Positions 6,333 to 7,016 of a stretch of 7,016 nucleotides of DNA are shown here, piece by piece. Position 1 is the first letter of the stretch. Each line of letters starts with the position of its first letter. This DNA is from Phycisphaerae bacterium (GTDB lineage Bacteria > Planctomycetota > Phycisphaerae > Tepidisphaerales > Tepidisphaeraceae): assembly GCA_030448225.1 (NCBI GenBank), contig JAUJNJ010000157.1:1-7016 (forward strand), written 5' to 3'. The notes beneath the pieces were generated by a model that saw only the letters and a list, made by a program, of their open reading frames with translations, did not search any database and was not told where the DNA came from. The translations under genes and the position numbers were made by a program.

Positions 6333-6493
6333 TGAACCACGGAGACACAGAGACTCGGAGGTAGGACGGAGAAGACGAAGCTGGAGGATGAAAGATGGCG
6401 GATGGAATGAGCACATGTGGCCAAACGTCTTCCTCCATCTTCCATCCTCGCCTTCTCCGTCTTCACTCCGTGTCTCCGTGTCTCCGTGGTTCA
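6333..6493. repeat. Long imperfect palindrome, 'ACCACGGAGACAC' type
   Basis: The left arm (6333-6398) and right arm (6435-6493) are about 60-66 bases and complementary with several mismatches and small gaps. The outermost GAACCACGGAGACAC (6334-6348) pairs exactly with GTGTCTCCGTGGTTC (6478-6492). Inner matches include CGGAG, ACGGAGAAG, AGGATG and AAGATGG. The loop is about 36 bases (6399-6434). ACCACGGAGACAC is a familiar dispersed repeat in planctomycetal and other soil bacterial genomes (general knowledge, not searched). It fills most of the 217 bases between the flavoprotein stop codon and the DapA-like gene, so it would form a large hairpin in any shared transcript. Confidence 0.8.
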
Positions 6494-6521
6494 ATCCCGG
6501 GTTCGCGCGACGAACGCAGAT

Positions 6522-6528
6522 GAGGTGA
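6522..6528 (+). promoter_or_regulatory. Ribosome binding site of the DapA-like gene
   Basis: GAGGTGA, seven bases before ATG 6536, is a near-ideal Shine-Dalgarno sequence. It fixes the start of the DapA-like gene and lies just outside the right arm of the palindrome (ending about 6493), so hairpin formation should leave it accessible. Confidence 0.75.
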
Positions 6529-6535
6529 GACGTTT

Positions 6536-7016
6536 ATGACGATCGACACAATTCACGCCCGCGTCCGCCCCCGCCGCAAGGTGGAGGGCATTTCCGCCGC
6601 CCTGCTGCCGTTCGAGACCGACGGCCGGGTGGCGGTCGAGGCGTTCCAGCGGCACCTCCGCGCGACGCAGGCGGCCGGGCTGCAGAACGCCGTCAACATG
6701 GACACCGGGTACGCGAACTACATCAGCGATGCCGAGAAGACGCAGGTGCTGCGGTGGACGCGCGAGGCGCTGGGGCCGGGCGTGGGGTTCGTCGGCGGCG
6801 CGTACGTGGAGGGGCGCGAGGGGGACGTCGTCTCGCTCTACCGCCGGCAGATGGACGAGATCGCCGAGTTCGGCGGCACGCCGATCCTTTTCCAGACCGC
6901 CCGCCTGCACGCGAAGACGGGCAAGGAAAAGGTCGACACCTACCGCGCGATCTGCCAGGGCTACCCCGCCGTCATCGGGTTCGGGGCCGCGCCAGCGGGC
7001 CCCATAGCCAGGATGT
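6536..7016 (+). CDS. DapA-family (dihydrodipicolinate synthase-like) aldolase/lyase, 5' part
   Basis: 160 codons are visible before the window ends. The N-terminus VEGISAALLPFETDGRVAVE (16-35) is the first strand and loop of the class I aldolase TIM barrel of this superfamily, which forms a Schiff base with a keto-acid such as pyruvate. NMDTGYANYISDAEK (54-68) stands where classic DapA has the GTTGE motif. VGFVGGAYVEG (83-93) and GGTPILFQTARLH (113-125) are later strands; the usual 'PYY' motif with the catalytic Tyr is replaced by FQTAR. The Schiff-base Lys would lie beyond the window. It is therefore a divergent DHDPS-family member, not a lysine-biosynthesis DapA, and probably acts in sugar-acid or related catabolism (inference). 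The final 12 residues or so (after YPAVIGFG) lose the expected pattern, suggesting an indel near 6973. It follows the flavoprotein gene in the same direction. Confidence 0.8.
   Translation, partial: MTIDTIHARVRPRRKVEGISAALLPFETDGRVAVEAFQRHLRATQAAGLQNAVNMDTGYANYISDAEKTQVLRWTREALGPGVGFVGGAYVEGREGDVVSLYRRQMDEIAEFGGTPILFQTARLHAKTGKEKVDTYRAICQGYPAVIGFGAAPAGPIARM

Noticed and set aside
4825..6438. 537-codon minus-strand open frame opposite the flavin oxidoreductase gene
   Set aside because: Arg/Val/His-rich shadow of a conserved gene, with its start inside the palindrome at 6333-6493.
6258..6494. 78-codon minus-strand frame starting MNHGDTETRSEDGEGEDG
   Set aside because: It is a translation of the palindrome arm. 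Such peptides recur as spurious predictions wherever this repeat occurs.

Overview
This is a GC-rich bacterial window, by eye around 70% GC. Gene families and repeat types suggest a soil or freshwater bacterium with a large genome. Planctomycetota (Phycisphaerae-like) is my best guess, because long Old Yellow Enzyme-like proteins beside atypical DapA-family aldolases, and palindromic repeats of the 'ACCACGGAGACAC' and 'TCATCCTGAGCGCAGCG' kind, are familiar there. That assignment is inference only.

Left part (1-972): the 3' portion of an unidentified, probably glycosidase-like gene enters from the left edge and loses coherence near position 170. Next is a small secreted protein on the minus strand (354-632) with a good ribosome binding site, a signal peptide and a hairpin terminator (274-314). 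A 340-base divergent intergenic region follows.

Middle part (973-3970): an allophanate hydrolase (atzF) on the plus strand. Its amidase domain is clean for about 385 residues, with the Lys-Ser-Ser triad. From about 2090 it is broken by a series of small indels and by two TAG codons at expected Trp positions. The AtzF-type C-terminal domain is still recognisable to about 2940. Converging on it from the minus strand is a frameshifted M48-type zinc metalloprotease (about 3100-3700), in which HEAGH, the downstream Glu/AD motif and the C-terminal helix can be pieced together across frames. Damage is concentrated in 2090-3700. Either two adjacent genes have decayed, or this stretch of the assembly carries uncorrected indels.

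Repeat part (3970-4250): two unrelated long imperfect palindromes lie side by side, followed by a previously unlisted 54-codon minus-strand ORF with a strong ribosome binding site (4246-4410).

Right part (4411-7016): a roughly 430-base leader with no recognised gene, then an intact 491-residue NADH:flavin oxidoreductase of the Old Yellow Enzyme type (4843-6318). A third long palindrome (6333-6493) separates it from the start of a DapA-like aldolase-family gene (6536 to the window edge). The last two genes are co-directional and may form a catabolic unit, interrupted only by the palindrome. I found no CRISPR array, tRNA, rRNA, transposase gene, defence island or clearly novel multi-gene system. 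The most unusual points are the concentrated gene damage, the three palindrome families, the altered cysteine motif of the flavoprotein and the non-canonical active-site motifs of the DapA-like protein.
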